From Spirosoma utsteinense (lineage in GTDB: Bacteria; Bacteroidota; Bacteroidia; Cytophagales; Spirosomataceae): a stretch of 64,000 bases of DNA. The DNA lies in assembly GCF_014282275.1 (NCBI RefSeq), contig NZ_VFIA01000008.1, forward strand, positions 124,001 to 188,000, read 5' to 3'. The translations under genes were made by a program, and so were the position numbers. This document shows, piece after piece, positions 24,711 through 32,190 of the stretch (position 1 is its first letter; each line of letters opens with the position of its first letter). Under the pieces are notes generated by a model that ran no database searches, was not told where the DNA came from, and was given only the letters and a program-made list of their open reading frames with translations.

Positions 24711-27700
24711 CTACTCAGGCACTATACCACTTCGTTCCCGCGCCTGAACAGAATCGTAGTGCTTGGCCAGGCAGTGGTACAGGACCAGTTCGTAGGCCCG
24801 TTGCTTGGAGGGGAACAGCCGGTTCACGATCATGTGGATCAGACTGCTGATGATACCCTTTAACAAGCCGGAGCCATTAAAGGCAGCGGCCAATTTCTGG
24901 AGAAGGTCGTCCTGCGCGCTGTCCCAGACATCGGGCCTGTCGGCAATCGGAAAATCTGCGGCCAATGCCTGGTTCATCAATGTCCGGTATGTGCGGTACT
25001 TTTCGTTGAGTTGATGACGCAGGGCCAAATCACCCCCGAACTCCTGAAAAAAGCTTTCTTTCATCGTTTCCAGGATCGTTCGGCGGGCGCTGGCCGGTAA
25101 GCCCGTGCCTGTCAGGAGCCGGTCGATCTTGCGAATGGCGAACGCAAAGCGCAGATTCTCGTCGAACTCATCGCCCGTACGGGCCAGAAAATCCAGCGTC
25201 GACAGGCTGTCGTAATGGAACAGCGTTTCACACAAACCAATGTGTTCCATGCCGTAGCGCTCAAATTCACGCTGGTATGTATCTACCTGGACCCGGTGTA
25301 CGACTCCTGCTTCTACCGACTCGTGGAGCGCCTTTTCTATGGCCCGCACCACATGGTGGTAGAACTCCAGGTGCGGATTTCCCCGAAACCGGAGCCGCAG
25401 ATGCGGGTCGGTATCTTTGTAGCGGATAAAGAAAAACGCCTGAATCATATGGGTTTTCAGCAGTTGCTGCACCACCGGGTAGATCGTTTTGAGCAGCAGC
25501 GCATCGGATGTTTTCTCGCCCGTATACACTTTCAGGTAAAACCACTCGCTGCCGACCGAAAACTTTCGCTGGGGCAAATGCGTGTTCGACTGGCTTAGCC
25601 CCGGTAGCACATGCGCGCTTTTATGGCCAAACGGAATGATAAGTTCGTGGGTGAAGTGGCTGCGCTTGCTGGCCAGCGGACACTGGTCGGGCTGGGCCAG
25701 GAACTCGACCAGCCGGATCGTGCCGGGTTTACCTGACGACGATGCGCCTGCCAGACGCCGAATCTCGGCCGATAATAACGCCAGCGATTCGGGGACGTGC
25801 ATGGCAATGAACAGTTCGTTATCGCCCTGCGCCAGCATAAACTGGTCGGGCAGCCCCGCAGCGGTCAACTGAGCGACCAGCCGCAACGGGTTGTCGGGGG
25901 TGAGATCGCGCGGCTGTAATTGCCAGGTAGCGCGGCTAAGGATGACCCGGTTGTAACGAACTCGGGGCAGGTAGGTCTGGGTTTGTAGTACGCTCCAGTT
26001 CCAGACGACGTTGAGGTGGGCATCCTGGGCCTGAAGGTCACACAGGAACCGATAGATAGGCAGGCCCTGCGTAAAGTTATGGGCGTTGGTCAACCGCGGG
26101 ATCACACGCTGGTTCAGCCGCTTCGAACGCAGTACGACCTGGTCGTTTCTGACCGACACCATCAGATCGGACAACGCAATCTGAAATTCCGGCGAAACCG
26201 ACGATTGGCCCATATAAGGAATTTCGTAGGGATGGATGGTTGGCCGGGTCAGGATGTTACCAACGCGGTTTTCGGGCAGGTGAACGATCTCGGCAATGAT
26301 CACGTCGGGGTGATGCACTTCTTCGGCTGCCGCACAAGCGCGAATACGCTGGGCCAGCGCCGGGTCGCCCTCCCCAAAGCGGCTCATCAGATTGACGGCC
26401 GACGGTCCTTTGCAGGCCAGCAGATTGAACCGGAAGTCACCTTCGTCCAGCCCCTTGACCGAACGGGACAGCACCGTTCCGAAGACATAGAAACTGTCGG
26501 GAATTGAGGTCGAAACCGCTTGTTTGCTGCCAATATAAGCCAAGTCGTCGTCGGTCAGGACAATTTCGCCTGCGGCATCGGCCGTCCGGCTCATACGCAG
26601 CGCTCCCGCATATTTATTCATCACGAAAGTCTGCCACCAGTCCCAGGTCGTTACTGAGGCAGTAGCGGCTGTTACGAACGAGAGGTCGTCGATCAGGGGC
26701 GCATACCCCACACCCAGTGTCGAACCGGAGCCGTATCCGATACCGAACTCCTGATCGAGCGCGAGTGCCAGCGGGATCTCCTCGTCTTCGTACCGCATGT
26801 AGAACCGGCGTTTGAACTCGTCCATATCAGGGCATACATGCGTCTGATTGAGCACCATCAGCTTCTCCAGGTCACGTTGTAGCAGCTGCATAGCCCGGTC
26901 GCTCAGTTGCAGGGCCGGGTTATCGAAATAGGTATCGACCTGCACGATGTCGGCCGCCGGTGGGGTGATGGCACGGTCCAGGAACCACTGCCGGGTTTGG
27001 GCGTAGGCGTCCAGCCGGTTGGGCTGTTGTAGATTGGCCTGTAACTGCCGGAGATCGGCAACGATGGCGTCGGTGTTTGCGAGTGTGGCAATCCGCTCTG
27101 TCAGCCGGTTCAGGTAGTTTAGTCCCGTAACGGTTGGCTCGATCTCGAACAGCAGCAGTTGCCCGTCGATGAGCTGCTCAACAAATTCGTCGGCCTCGTC
27201 TGGCGCGGCCTGTAAATCAATGAGCAGCGCGGTCAATTCGTTGATGGTAGCGCCGTCGCGGGCAGCTTTGAGCACAACCGTCAGGTACCGGTCGGCTTCA
27301 ACGGCGCTGATGAAGTAGTTGCGCTTTTCATTGTCACGCTGCTGTTCGACATAGCGCAGCGATGATCCAACGGGATAAAGCGACGAATTGGGAAAGAGTT
27401 TTACCTGCGTTCGAACGGCTGGCTGGCTGGTGAGCCAGGCACAGATAGCCAGCAGGCAGTCCATATCGACGCGGGTATGGGTACGAAGTGTATCGGCCGT
27501 GCCGCCCCGAAGCTGGGATTGTTCGCCGAAGGTACCCATCGTGCAACCCGCAAACAGGCCATAAGGCGTGGGGCGGCTGCACATCCGGATGAAATATTTG
27601 TGAAGGGTTACAAGCAGCTTTTCCTGTTCAGGAAGTGTTTCGCCCGACAACCACCGCTGGAAACGCTCGTATAAGGTGGGCGATGCCGCGAAAATAGCCT

Positions 27701-27839
27701 CCTGCGCCAGCGGGTCCTGATAATGCTGCCGGAGAAGATCGTTGAGCGGTTGGGTATTAAGTTGACTGTAAAACTGGATTAACCTGTCAATTGGATACGT
27801 AGGTTGGCGTATAACGAAAAAGTCTTTTACCTGAATCAT
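24711..27839 (-). CDS. LanB-type lantibiotic dehydratase (full length)
   Basis: A 1042-residue protein. The N-terminal ~740 residues form the tRNA-dependent glutamylation domain of class I lanthipeptide dehydratases, with the hallmark SRPTPYGLFAG at residues 88-98. The C-terminal ~280 residues match the SpaB-C/thiopeptide elimination domain (WFYLKVYTGEKTSDALLLKT, FFFIRYKDTDPHLRLRFRGN). The known reaction is dehydration of Ser/Thr in a precursor peptide to Dha/Dhb via glutamyl-tRNA. The likely substrate is the 43-residue precursor at 28371-28502, whose leader has the LTLKKQRIVCL motif. No LanC cyclase is present in this window. An ATTGGTCGAAA site with a TACTTTAG -7-like box lies upstream of the gene. 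Confidence 0.92.
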   Translation of the reverse strand: MIQVKDFFVIRQPTYPIDRLIQFYSQLNTQPLNDLLRQHYQDPLAQEAIFAASPTLYERFQRWLSGETLPEQEKLLVTLHKYFIRMCSRPTPYGLFAGCTMGTFGEQSQLRGGTADTLRTHTRVDMDCLLAICAWLTSQPAVRTQVKLFPNSSLYPVGSSLRYVEQQRDNEKRNYFISAVEADRYLTVVLKAARDGATINELTALLIDLQAAPDEADEFVEQLIDGQLLLFEIEPTVTGLNYLNRLTERIATLANTDAIVADLRQLQANLQQPNRLDAYAQTRQWFLDRAITPPAADIVQVDTYFDNPALQLSDRAMQLLQRDLEKLMVLNQTHVCPDMDEFKRRFYMRYEDEEIPLALALDQEFGIGYGSGSTLGVGYAPLIDDLSFVTAATASVTTWDWWQTFVMNKYAGALRMSRTADAAGEIVLTDDDLAYIGSKQAVSTSIPDSFYVFGTVLSRSVKGLDEGDFRFNLLACKGPSAVNLMSRFGEGDPALAQRIRACAAAEEVHHPDVIIAEIVHLPENRVGNILTRPTIHPYEIPYMGQSSVSPEFQIALSDLMVSVRNDQVVLRSKRLNQRVIPRLTNAHNFTQGLPIYRFLCDLQAQDAHLNVVWNWSVLQTQTYLPRVRYNRVILSRATWQLQPRDLTPDNPLRLVAQLTAAGLPDQFMLAQGDNELFIAMHVPESLALLSAEIRRLAGASSSGKPGTIRLVEFLAQPDQCPLASKRSHFTHELIIPFGHKSAHVLPGLSQSNTHLPQRKFSVGSEWFYLKVYTGEKTSDALLLKTIYPVVQQLLKTHMIQAFFFIRYKDTDPHLRLRFRGNPHLEFYHHVVRAIEKALHESVEAGVVHRVQVDTYQREFERYGMEHIGLCETLFHYDSLSTLDFLARTGDEFDENLRFAFAIRKIDRLLTGTGLPASARRTILETMKESFFQEFGGDLALRHQLNEKYRTYRTLMNQALAADFPIADRPDVWDSAQDDLLQKLAAAFNGSGLLKGIISSLIHMIVNRLFPSKQRAYELVLYHCLAKHYDSVQARERSGIVPE

Positions 27840-27869
27840 ACGGAGAGCACTTTCGTTGTCGGAGGACTA

Positions 27870-27925
27870 CTAAAGTACTACGTATTTGCCGATGCACCAA
27901 CCGGTTAGTTACATTTTCGACCAAT
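27870..27925 (-). promoter_or_regulatory. Candidate regulated promoter of the LanB gene
   Basis: ATTGGTCGAAA (27925-27915 on the coding strand) matches the repeat found at two other sites. A TACTTTAG -7-like box lies at 27877-27870, ten bases (one helical turn) further from the site than in the precursor promoter. Only one clear half-site is present, so this is weaker than the others. Confidence 0.45.
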
Positions 27926-27995
27926 TAGAAAAATAAATTATTGTTAACTCAGGATAATAACAACTAATGTATAGTCAATATATGTAAATACATAC

Positions 27996-28355
27996 TTATC
28001 CAAACAGAGCGACATACCGATCCATGCTCTCGGCAAAGCGTTCGAACGAGTAAGGCTCCGTCAGGAAATCCAGCGGATCGAGGTTCAGATGACCGAACAC
28101 ATGGCGGGGATAGGGCGAGGTGATAATTACGGCCGGGTGGTGCCGCAGAGCCAGCAGAAATGGTTCGGGAATTTCATCGTCGGGACCAGCCAGCCGAAGG
28201 AATACCAACCCACAATCGTCCGTTTGTATACAGGCAAACATCTCCTCCGTAAACGCCCCGGTCTGGCCAAACTGGAGCCAGCCGGTGCGTTGGAGGTAAT
28301 GAGCTAGTTGGTTCTGGCTCGCCCTCGAGAAATTTAGGGTGAGATAGGTTCGCAA
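27996..28355 (-). CDS. Receiver-like protein lacking the phospho-acceptor Asp
   Basis: A 119-residue protein whose second half follows the LytTR-type receiver pattern: CGLVFLRLAGPDDEIPEPFL in place of the usual FLDxxMPxxxGxxFL, then VIITSPYPRHVFGHLNLDPLDFLTEPYSFERFAESMDRY (equivalent to TTAYxxxAxxAFxxxxxDYLLKP). The phosphorylated Asp is replaced (FLRL) and the conserved Lys of the KP pair is changed to Glu (TEP). It is therefore probably an unphosphorylated pseudo-receiver. It lies 15 bases after the lanthipeptide-type precursor gene and before LanB, so it likely belongs to that operon and may bind the LytS/LytTR pair or the biosynthetic enzyme. Confidence 0.6.
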   Translation of the reverse strand: MRTYLTLNFSRASQNQLAHYLQRTGWLQFGQTGAFTEEMFACIQTDDCGLVFLRLAGPDDEIPEPFLLALRHHPAVIITSPYPRHVFGHLNLDPLDFLTEPYSFERFAESMDRYVALFG

Positions 28356-28370
28356 TGGTTGTGGTGTTGG

Positions 28371-28502
28371 TTAAAAGGTAATGCCGGTCAGGATAGAGGA
28401 GGTTTTACCACCGTTTTTGGTGGTCAGCGAAGACGTCAGGCAAACGATACGTTGTTTTTTCAAGGTCAGACGGGGAGCGGCAGTAGTTGTTTGGTTTTTC
28501 AT
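28371..28502 (-). CDS. Lanthipeptide-type precursor peptide, 43 aa
   Basis: A 43-residue open frame. The leader carries RLTLKKQRIVCL, the LxLKKxxI motif typical of Bacteroidota class I lanthipeptide precursors that are read by LanB. The rest (TSSLTTKN, GG, KTSSILTGITF) is very rich in Ser/Thr, the residues LanB dehydrates. The only Cys lies at position 21, ahead of the GG, so classical thioether rings in the core would need that Cys to be part of the mature peptide or another partner. It is the first gene of the operon with the pseudo-receiver and probably LanB. Its promoter has a perfect TACTTTTG box and three 21-bp repeats. Confidence 0.7.
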   Translation of the reverse strand: MKNQTTTAAPRLTLKKQRIVCLTSSLTTKNGGKTSSILTGITF

Positions 28503-28572
28503 GAGTTGGTCGGTTATACTGTGTTTGATTTGTTTGGTTAAGAAAGAGATCAGTTTGTCTGTCCCGGTGATT

Positions 28573-28663
28573 CAAAAGTAGTCTGTCAGAGTAGCCTCAT
28601 CAATTACTTTAGACTAATTGAAGTCGTATTTCGACCAATGAGGGAAATTGATCGACTAATGAG
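28573..28663 (-). promoter_or_regulatory. LytTR-type operator and promoter of the lanthipeptide-type precursor
   Basis: On the coding strand three direct repeats start exactly 21 bp apart: ATTAGTCGA (28660-28652), ATTGGTCGA (28639-28631), ATTAGTCTA (28618-28610). GTAATTG at 28607-28601 holds the -33 position. After 20 bases TACTTTTG (28580-28573) is a perfect Bacteroidota -7 box. The 21-bp phasing is what LytTR regulators bind. The upstream repeat overlaps the end of the histidine kinase gene. Confidence 0.75.
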
Positions 28664-29855
28664 ATTTCGTACCGGCGTTGATTTCCTTATTGAGCGCATT
28701 CAGTTGTATCGTCAGCGCCACAACATACGTATCTTCAGTCGCTGTTACGGCCAGCGTATGGCGGTTTTCATAGAACGCATTCAGCCGACGGCTTACATTA
28801 TCCAGGCCTACGCCCCCCGACTTTTTGGCTGAATCCTGCGGCAGTTCGACAACCGGCACATGCCGTTTAATCGGGATGCTGTTCTCGACCCGAAAGACAA
28901 ACTGGTCGTTGGCGAGGGTAGCGCTAACCTGCACATAGGCGGGTTCGCTGGCCCCTTTCACCCCGTGTTTGAAGGCGTTTTCGACGAAGGCAATCAAAAG
29001 CAGGGGTGTGATCTGGTAAGCCTCCGGACGACCACTTTGCTCATATTCTATAACCACATACTGATCCGACAACCGGTTACGCTCCAGATTGAGGTAGTTC
29101 TGGATGTAAGCCAGTTCCTTGTCGAGCGCTATTTTGTCAACGTCCGTTTCGTACAGGTTGTAGCGCATCAGCTCCGACAGGCGCAGGATCAGATCAGCCG
29201 CCTGCTCATCAGAATCGAAAACACGGGCGTAAACGCTGTTGAGCGTGTTGAACAGAAAGTGCGGATTGACCTGTGCTTTTAAAAAATCGAGTTCCAGGGA
29301 GAGTTTATCTTTTTCGAGTTTATAATTCTCCAGCCTTAGCTTTATGATATCGCCAAATGCCCGTACGATCAGGATCATAATGGCAAACGGGAAACTCCAG
29401 AAAAAGCTATAAAAGGCCGCCGACCAGTCGGTTACAAACCCCAGCAGGCCGGCTTCGCGAAAGATACCCCAATCTCTTTCCAGCCTTACAACCGTTGTTA
29501 AGCGCTGCAAGATGTTGAACTGGATATAATTTACTTCATACAAAACCAAGTGGCTGATGGCAAACCATAGCCCGAACGTCCCTATCTTTTTGACATAGAT
29601 CGTACGGGGGAAGATGTAATTACTGAATACATAGTAGAGGGCTGCCGTTTGTAAGACCACCCCGAGCGAGAGCCAGTTTAGCGTAAAGTCATTCGCCTGA
29701 TAAAACTTCCCAAGATAAACGTGCCGGATAAACAGCCCGAACACCCCCCACAGCAAAACCTGGACTATCACCTGCTGGTGCGTATCCTGTATCCAGCTTT
29801 CGGCTAGTGGGCGTCTGATTACCGGCTCTTCTGATTTAATGTGAACCTGACTCAT
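28656..29855 (-). CDS. LytS-type sensor histidine kinase
   Basis: A 399-residue protein with four or five N-terminal membrane spans (about residues 30-180) and a cytoplasmic His_kinase/HATPase core. The phospho-acceptor His lies in LDFLKAQVNPHFLFNTLNSVYA, the N-box in FVENAFKHG, and the G-box in GVGLDNVSRRL. It would pass a phosphoryl group to the LytTR regulator encoded 132 bases upstream. Location at the end of the peptide locus suggests that it senses either a secreted peptide or envelope stress. No separate extracellular domain is seen, so the signal is probably read in or at the membrane. Confidence 0.92.
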   Translation of the reverse strand: MSQVHIKSEEPVIRRPLAESWIQDTHQQVIVQVLLWGVFGLFIRHVYLGKFYQANDFTLNWLSLGVVLQTAALYYVFSNYIFPRTIYVKKIGTFGLWFAISHLVLYEVNYIQFNILQRLTTVVRLERDWGIFREAGLLGFVTDWSAAFYSFFWSFPFAIMILIVRAFGDIIKLRLENYKLEKDKLSLELDFLKAQVNPHFLFNTLNSVYARVFDSDEQAADLILRLSELMRYNLYETDVDKIALDKELAYIQNYLNLERNRLSDQYVVIEYEQSGRPEAYQITPLLLIAFVENAFKHGVKGASEPAYVQVSATLANDQFVFRVENSIPIKRHVPVVELPQDSAKKSGGVGLDNVSRRLNAFYENRHTLAVTATEDTYVVALTIQLNALNKEINAGTKSH

Positions 29856-29987
29856 ACCATGGAGAGGACAATGCCTGTGGATTAAGTACTCTTTTGACAG
29901 GGGGCGTCCCGGCTAACTTGTCGACCAGCGCTGCTTGTACCCTATAAGCATGACCACCTGCCCATCGGTGGCCATTTGGCCACGCCC

Positions 29988-30761
29988 TCACATCATATTC
30001 TTCTTCAACTCGTTCATTACCGCTTCCCGGTAGGTGACGCCGATGGTCACTTTTTTGCCGTCGAGGGTGGTGATCTGGTTTCCGTCAATTTCTTTGATCG
30101 ACTGTCGCCGAACGATGAACGACCGGTTGACGCGCAGAAACTGCGACGGAGGCAGCATCTCCTCCAGCCGGCTCATGGTCATGTGGGTCACAATCGTTCG
30201 GGTGATCAGGTGTATCTTGAGGTAGTCTTTCATCCCTTCGGCAAAGACGATCTCCTCGGGTGCCACCCGCACTAGTTTTTTATCTTCTTTGATCAGAAAA
30301 TACGGTATCCGCTCGCGGGGGTCGGCCGGGGCCTGTGTCTGGTTGCGGGCCGGCGGGCGCGTGGGCGTGGGCGCGCTGGGGTCTGGCTCAAAGCCAAGCC
30401 GCCGGGTGACGCGGTTGATGGCGTCCAGAAATTTATCGAAACCGGCGGGTTTAAGCAGGTAGTGCGTCACCGACTCGAACTGGTAGGTGTCGGCAGCAAA
30501 CTGGGGCGAAGCCGTTACCATGATGACCATTGGATGCGGCAGTGGCAGCGACTTCAGAAACTCCACACCCGTCATGTAGGGCATCTCTACGTCCAGAAAC
30601 AGGATATCGGGGTTGAGCTGCTGAACACGTTCCAGCCCCTCGAAGGGGTCGAGGCTCTGCCCCAGCAGCTGTAGATACGGAACACGCTCAATGTACTTCG
30701 ACATGATGTGATGCGCAGGCGGTTCGTCATCTACCAGATAACAGGTAAGCGTTTCGTTCAT
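29988..30761 (-). CDS. LytTR response regulator
   Basis: A 257-residue protein with an N-terminal receiver (acidic pair in CYLVDDEPPA, phospho-acceptor Asp in ILFLDVEMPYMTGVEFL, Lys in YLLKPAGF) and a C-terminal LytTR DNA-binding domain (VRVAPEEIVFAEGMKDYLKIHL, FLRVNRSFIVRR, ITTLDGKKVTIGVTYREAV). A Pro/Thr-rich linker lies between. LytTR proteins bind direct repeats about 21 bp apart. Such repeats (ATTRGTCNA) lie just upstream of this gene at 30800-30829 and at the lanthipeptide-type precursor promoter, so it is the best candidate regulator of both. Confidence 0.93.
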   Translation of the reverse strand: MNETLTCYLVDDEPPAHHIMSKYIERVPYLQLLGQSLDPFEGLERVQQLNPDILFLDVEMPYMTGVEFLKSLPLPHPMVIMVTASPQFAADTYQFESVTHYLLKPAGFDKFLDAINRVTRRLGFEPDPSAPTPTRPPARNQTQAPADPRERIPYFLIKEDKKLVRVAPEEIVFAEGMKDYLKIHLITRTIVTHMTMSRLEEMLPPSQFLRVNRSFIVRRQSIKEIDGNQITTLDGKKVTIGVTYREAVMNELKKNMM

Positions 30762-30799
30762 AGGAATGCAATATATTCATTTACCCGTTTTAGTGCCGC

Positions 30800-30866
30800 A
30801 TTAGTCGAAGAAGTGGCGGTATTGGTCGAAAAAAGTTTATTTACCTCGTCCACAGTGGTTGTTTTG
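30800..30866 (+). promoter_or_regulatory. LytTR-type operator between the response regulator and the XRE gene
   Basis: ATTAGTCGAAG (30800-30810) and ATTGGTCGAAA (30821-30831) start 21 bp apart. TTGTTTTG, one base off TAnnTTTG, starts 38 bases after the second repeat start, exactly the distance seen between the last repeat and the -7 box at 28573-28663. The site is therefore oriented to drive the plus-strand XRE/ABC genes, and may also control the divergent regulator gene. Confidence 0.65.
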
Positions 30867-30909
30867 ATCCAGTCATTTAACACAGGTAGACCTCAAATAA
30901 GCTTTAACC

Positions 30910-31152
30910 ATGAACCCGATTGCTACTAAACTCCGTAAGCTCCGCGAAATTCACGGATACCCTCAGGAATATGTTGCCTTCCAGTTAGGCGTTAGTCAGG
31001 CAGCCTACAGCAAGAAAGAAACAGGCCGCACCGAACTATCGCTGACGGTACTTCAGCAGATTTCGTCACTCTACAACATCAGTTTGATGGATCTGATCAG
31101 CCTTACTATGCAGGATCTGCTCATTATAGCCGTTCGTCAGCAACCGCAGTAG
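30910..31152 (+). CDS. XRE-family helix-turn-helix regulator
   Basis: An 80-residue protein made up almost wholly of a Cro/C1-type helix-turn-helix (IATKLRKLREIHGYPQEYVAFQLGVSQAAYSKKETGRTELSLTVLQQISSLYNI) plus a short hydrophobic C-terminal tail. It binds DNA, probably as a dimer. It stands divergent from the response regulator gene, with 21-bp repeats in the gap, and 81 bases upstream of an ABC transporter gene on the same strand. It could regulate that transporter, or read the AYAAC-N5-GTTRT palindromes in the shared-module promoters (hypothesis). Confidence 0.85.
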   Translation: MNPIATKLRKLREIHGYPQEYVAFQLGVSQAAYSKKETGRTELSLTVLQQISSLYNISLMDLISLTMQDLLIIAVRQQPQ

Positions 31153-31233
31153 CCGGAAGGCTTTCCAGACCGCCCCGCCCGACCTGTTTATTTACCTAAA
31201 CAGAAGTCATTTACCCTCTTACCCACTTAGCTC

Positions 31234-32190
31234 ATGAATCTGCTGATCGAAAACCTAACGAAGACCTACAGCAACGGGGTCAAAGCCCTCAACGGCGTAT
31301 CATTAACCATTGAGCCAGGCTTATTTGGTTTACTGGGCCCGAATGGCGCAGGCAAATCGTCGCTCATGCGCACGATTGCTACGCTCCAGTCGCCCGATGC
31401 AGGACGTATTGTTCTTCAGACTATTGGCAAGCGAGACATTGACGCCATTCGTCAACCCGACGATCTGCGTAAACTGCTGGGTTACTTACCCCAGGACTTC
31501 GGCGTTTACCCGCGTATCGACGCCATCACGCTGCTCGATCACCTGGCCGTTCTCAAAGGCATCCACAACCGCGCCGAGCGGAAGGAAAGTGTTGAAACGC
31601 TGCTCCATCGTACCAATCTCTGGGACGTCCGCAAAAAGAACCTGAGTGGCTTTTCGGGAGGCATGCGCCAGCGGTTCGGCATTGCACAGGCGTTGCTGGG
31701 TAATCCCAAGCTGATCATTGTCGACGAACCAACATCCGGGCTGGACCCCGCCGAACGGAACCGCTTCCTGAATCTGCTGGCGGGACTGGGCGAAGAAGCC
31801 ATCGTAATCCTGTCGACACACATTGTCGAAGACGTACAGGAACTATGCCGGCAGATGGCCATCATCAACAAGGGTGAAGTGCTGCTGACAGGCCACCCAC
31901 TCGATGCGATCGAAATGCTGAAAGGGCAGATCTGGAAAAAACGGGTAAGAGCCGCCGATGTGGAGTCGATGCACCAGTCGCACGTCATTATCAACGAGCG
32001 GATGGTAGCCGGAGAGCCCGTCGTCTACGCCTACGGCACGTCGAGTCCGGCACCGGGTTTCGTGCCGGTAGAAGCAGGTCTGGAAGAAGTCTACTTCTCG
32101 GAGATCACCAGCGCCAAAACGCGTTACCACGATCACCAGCGCGTCGGTGCTACCTCCACCACACGCCAAGAATCCTGTGTCCGTAACTGA
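31234..32190 (+). CDS. ABC transporter ATP-binding protein
   Basis: A 318-residue ATPase with Walker [10 protein letters not shown] (residues ~36-44), Q-loop YLPQDFG, signature [12 protein letters not shown], Walker [13 protein letters not shown] and the switch His in ILSTHIVED. The C-terminal extension after ~220 is typical of the exporter subfamily with separate permeases. Its stop overlaps the start of the permease/peptidase gene by one base, so the two form one transporter. Confidence 0.9.
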   Translation: MNLLIENLTKTYSNGVKALNGVSLTIEPGLFGLLGPNGAGKSSLMRTIATLQSPDAGRIVLQTIGKRDIDAIRQPDDLRKLLGYLPQDFGVYPRIDAITLLDHLAVLKGIHNRAERKESVETLLHRTNLWDVRKKNLSGFSGGMRQRFGIAQALLGNPKLIIVDEPTSGLDPAERNRFLNLLAGLGEEAIVILSTHIVEDVQELCRQMAIINKGEVLLTGHPLDAIEMLKGQIWKKRVRAADVESMHQSHVIINERMVAGEPVVYAYGTSSPAPGFVPVEAGLEEVYFSEITSAKTRYHDHQRVGATSTTRQESCVRN

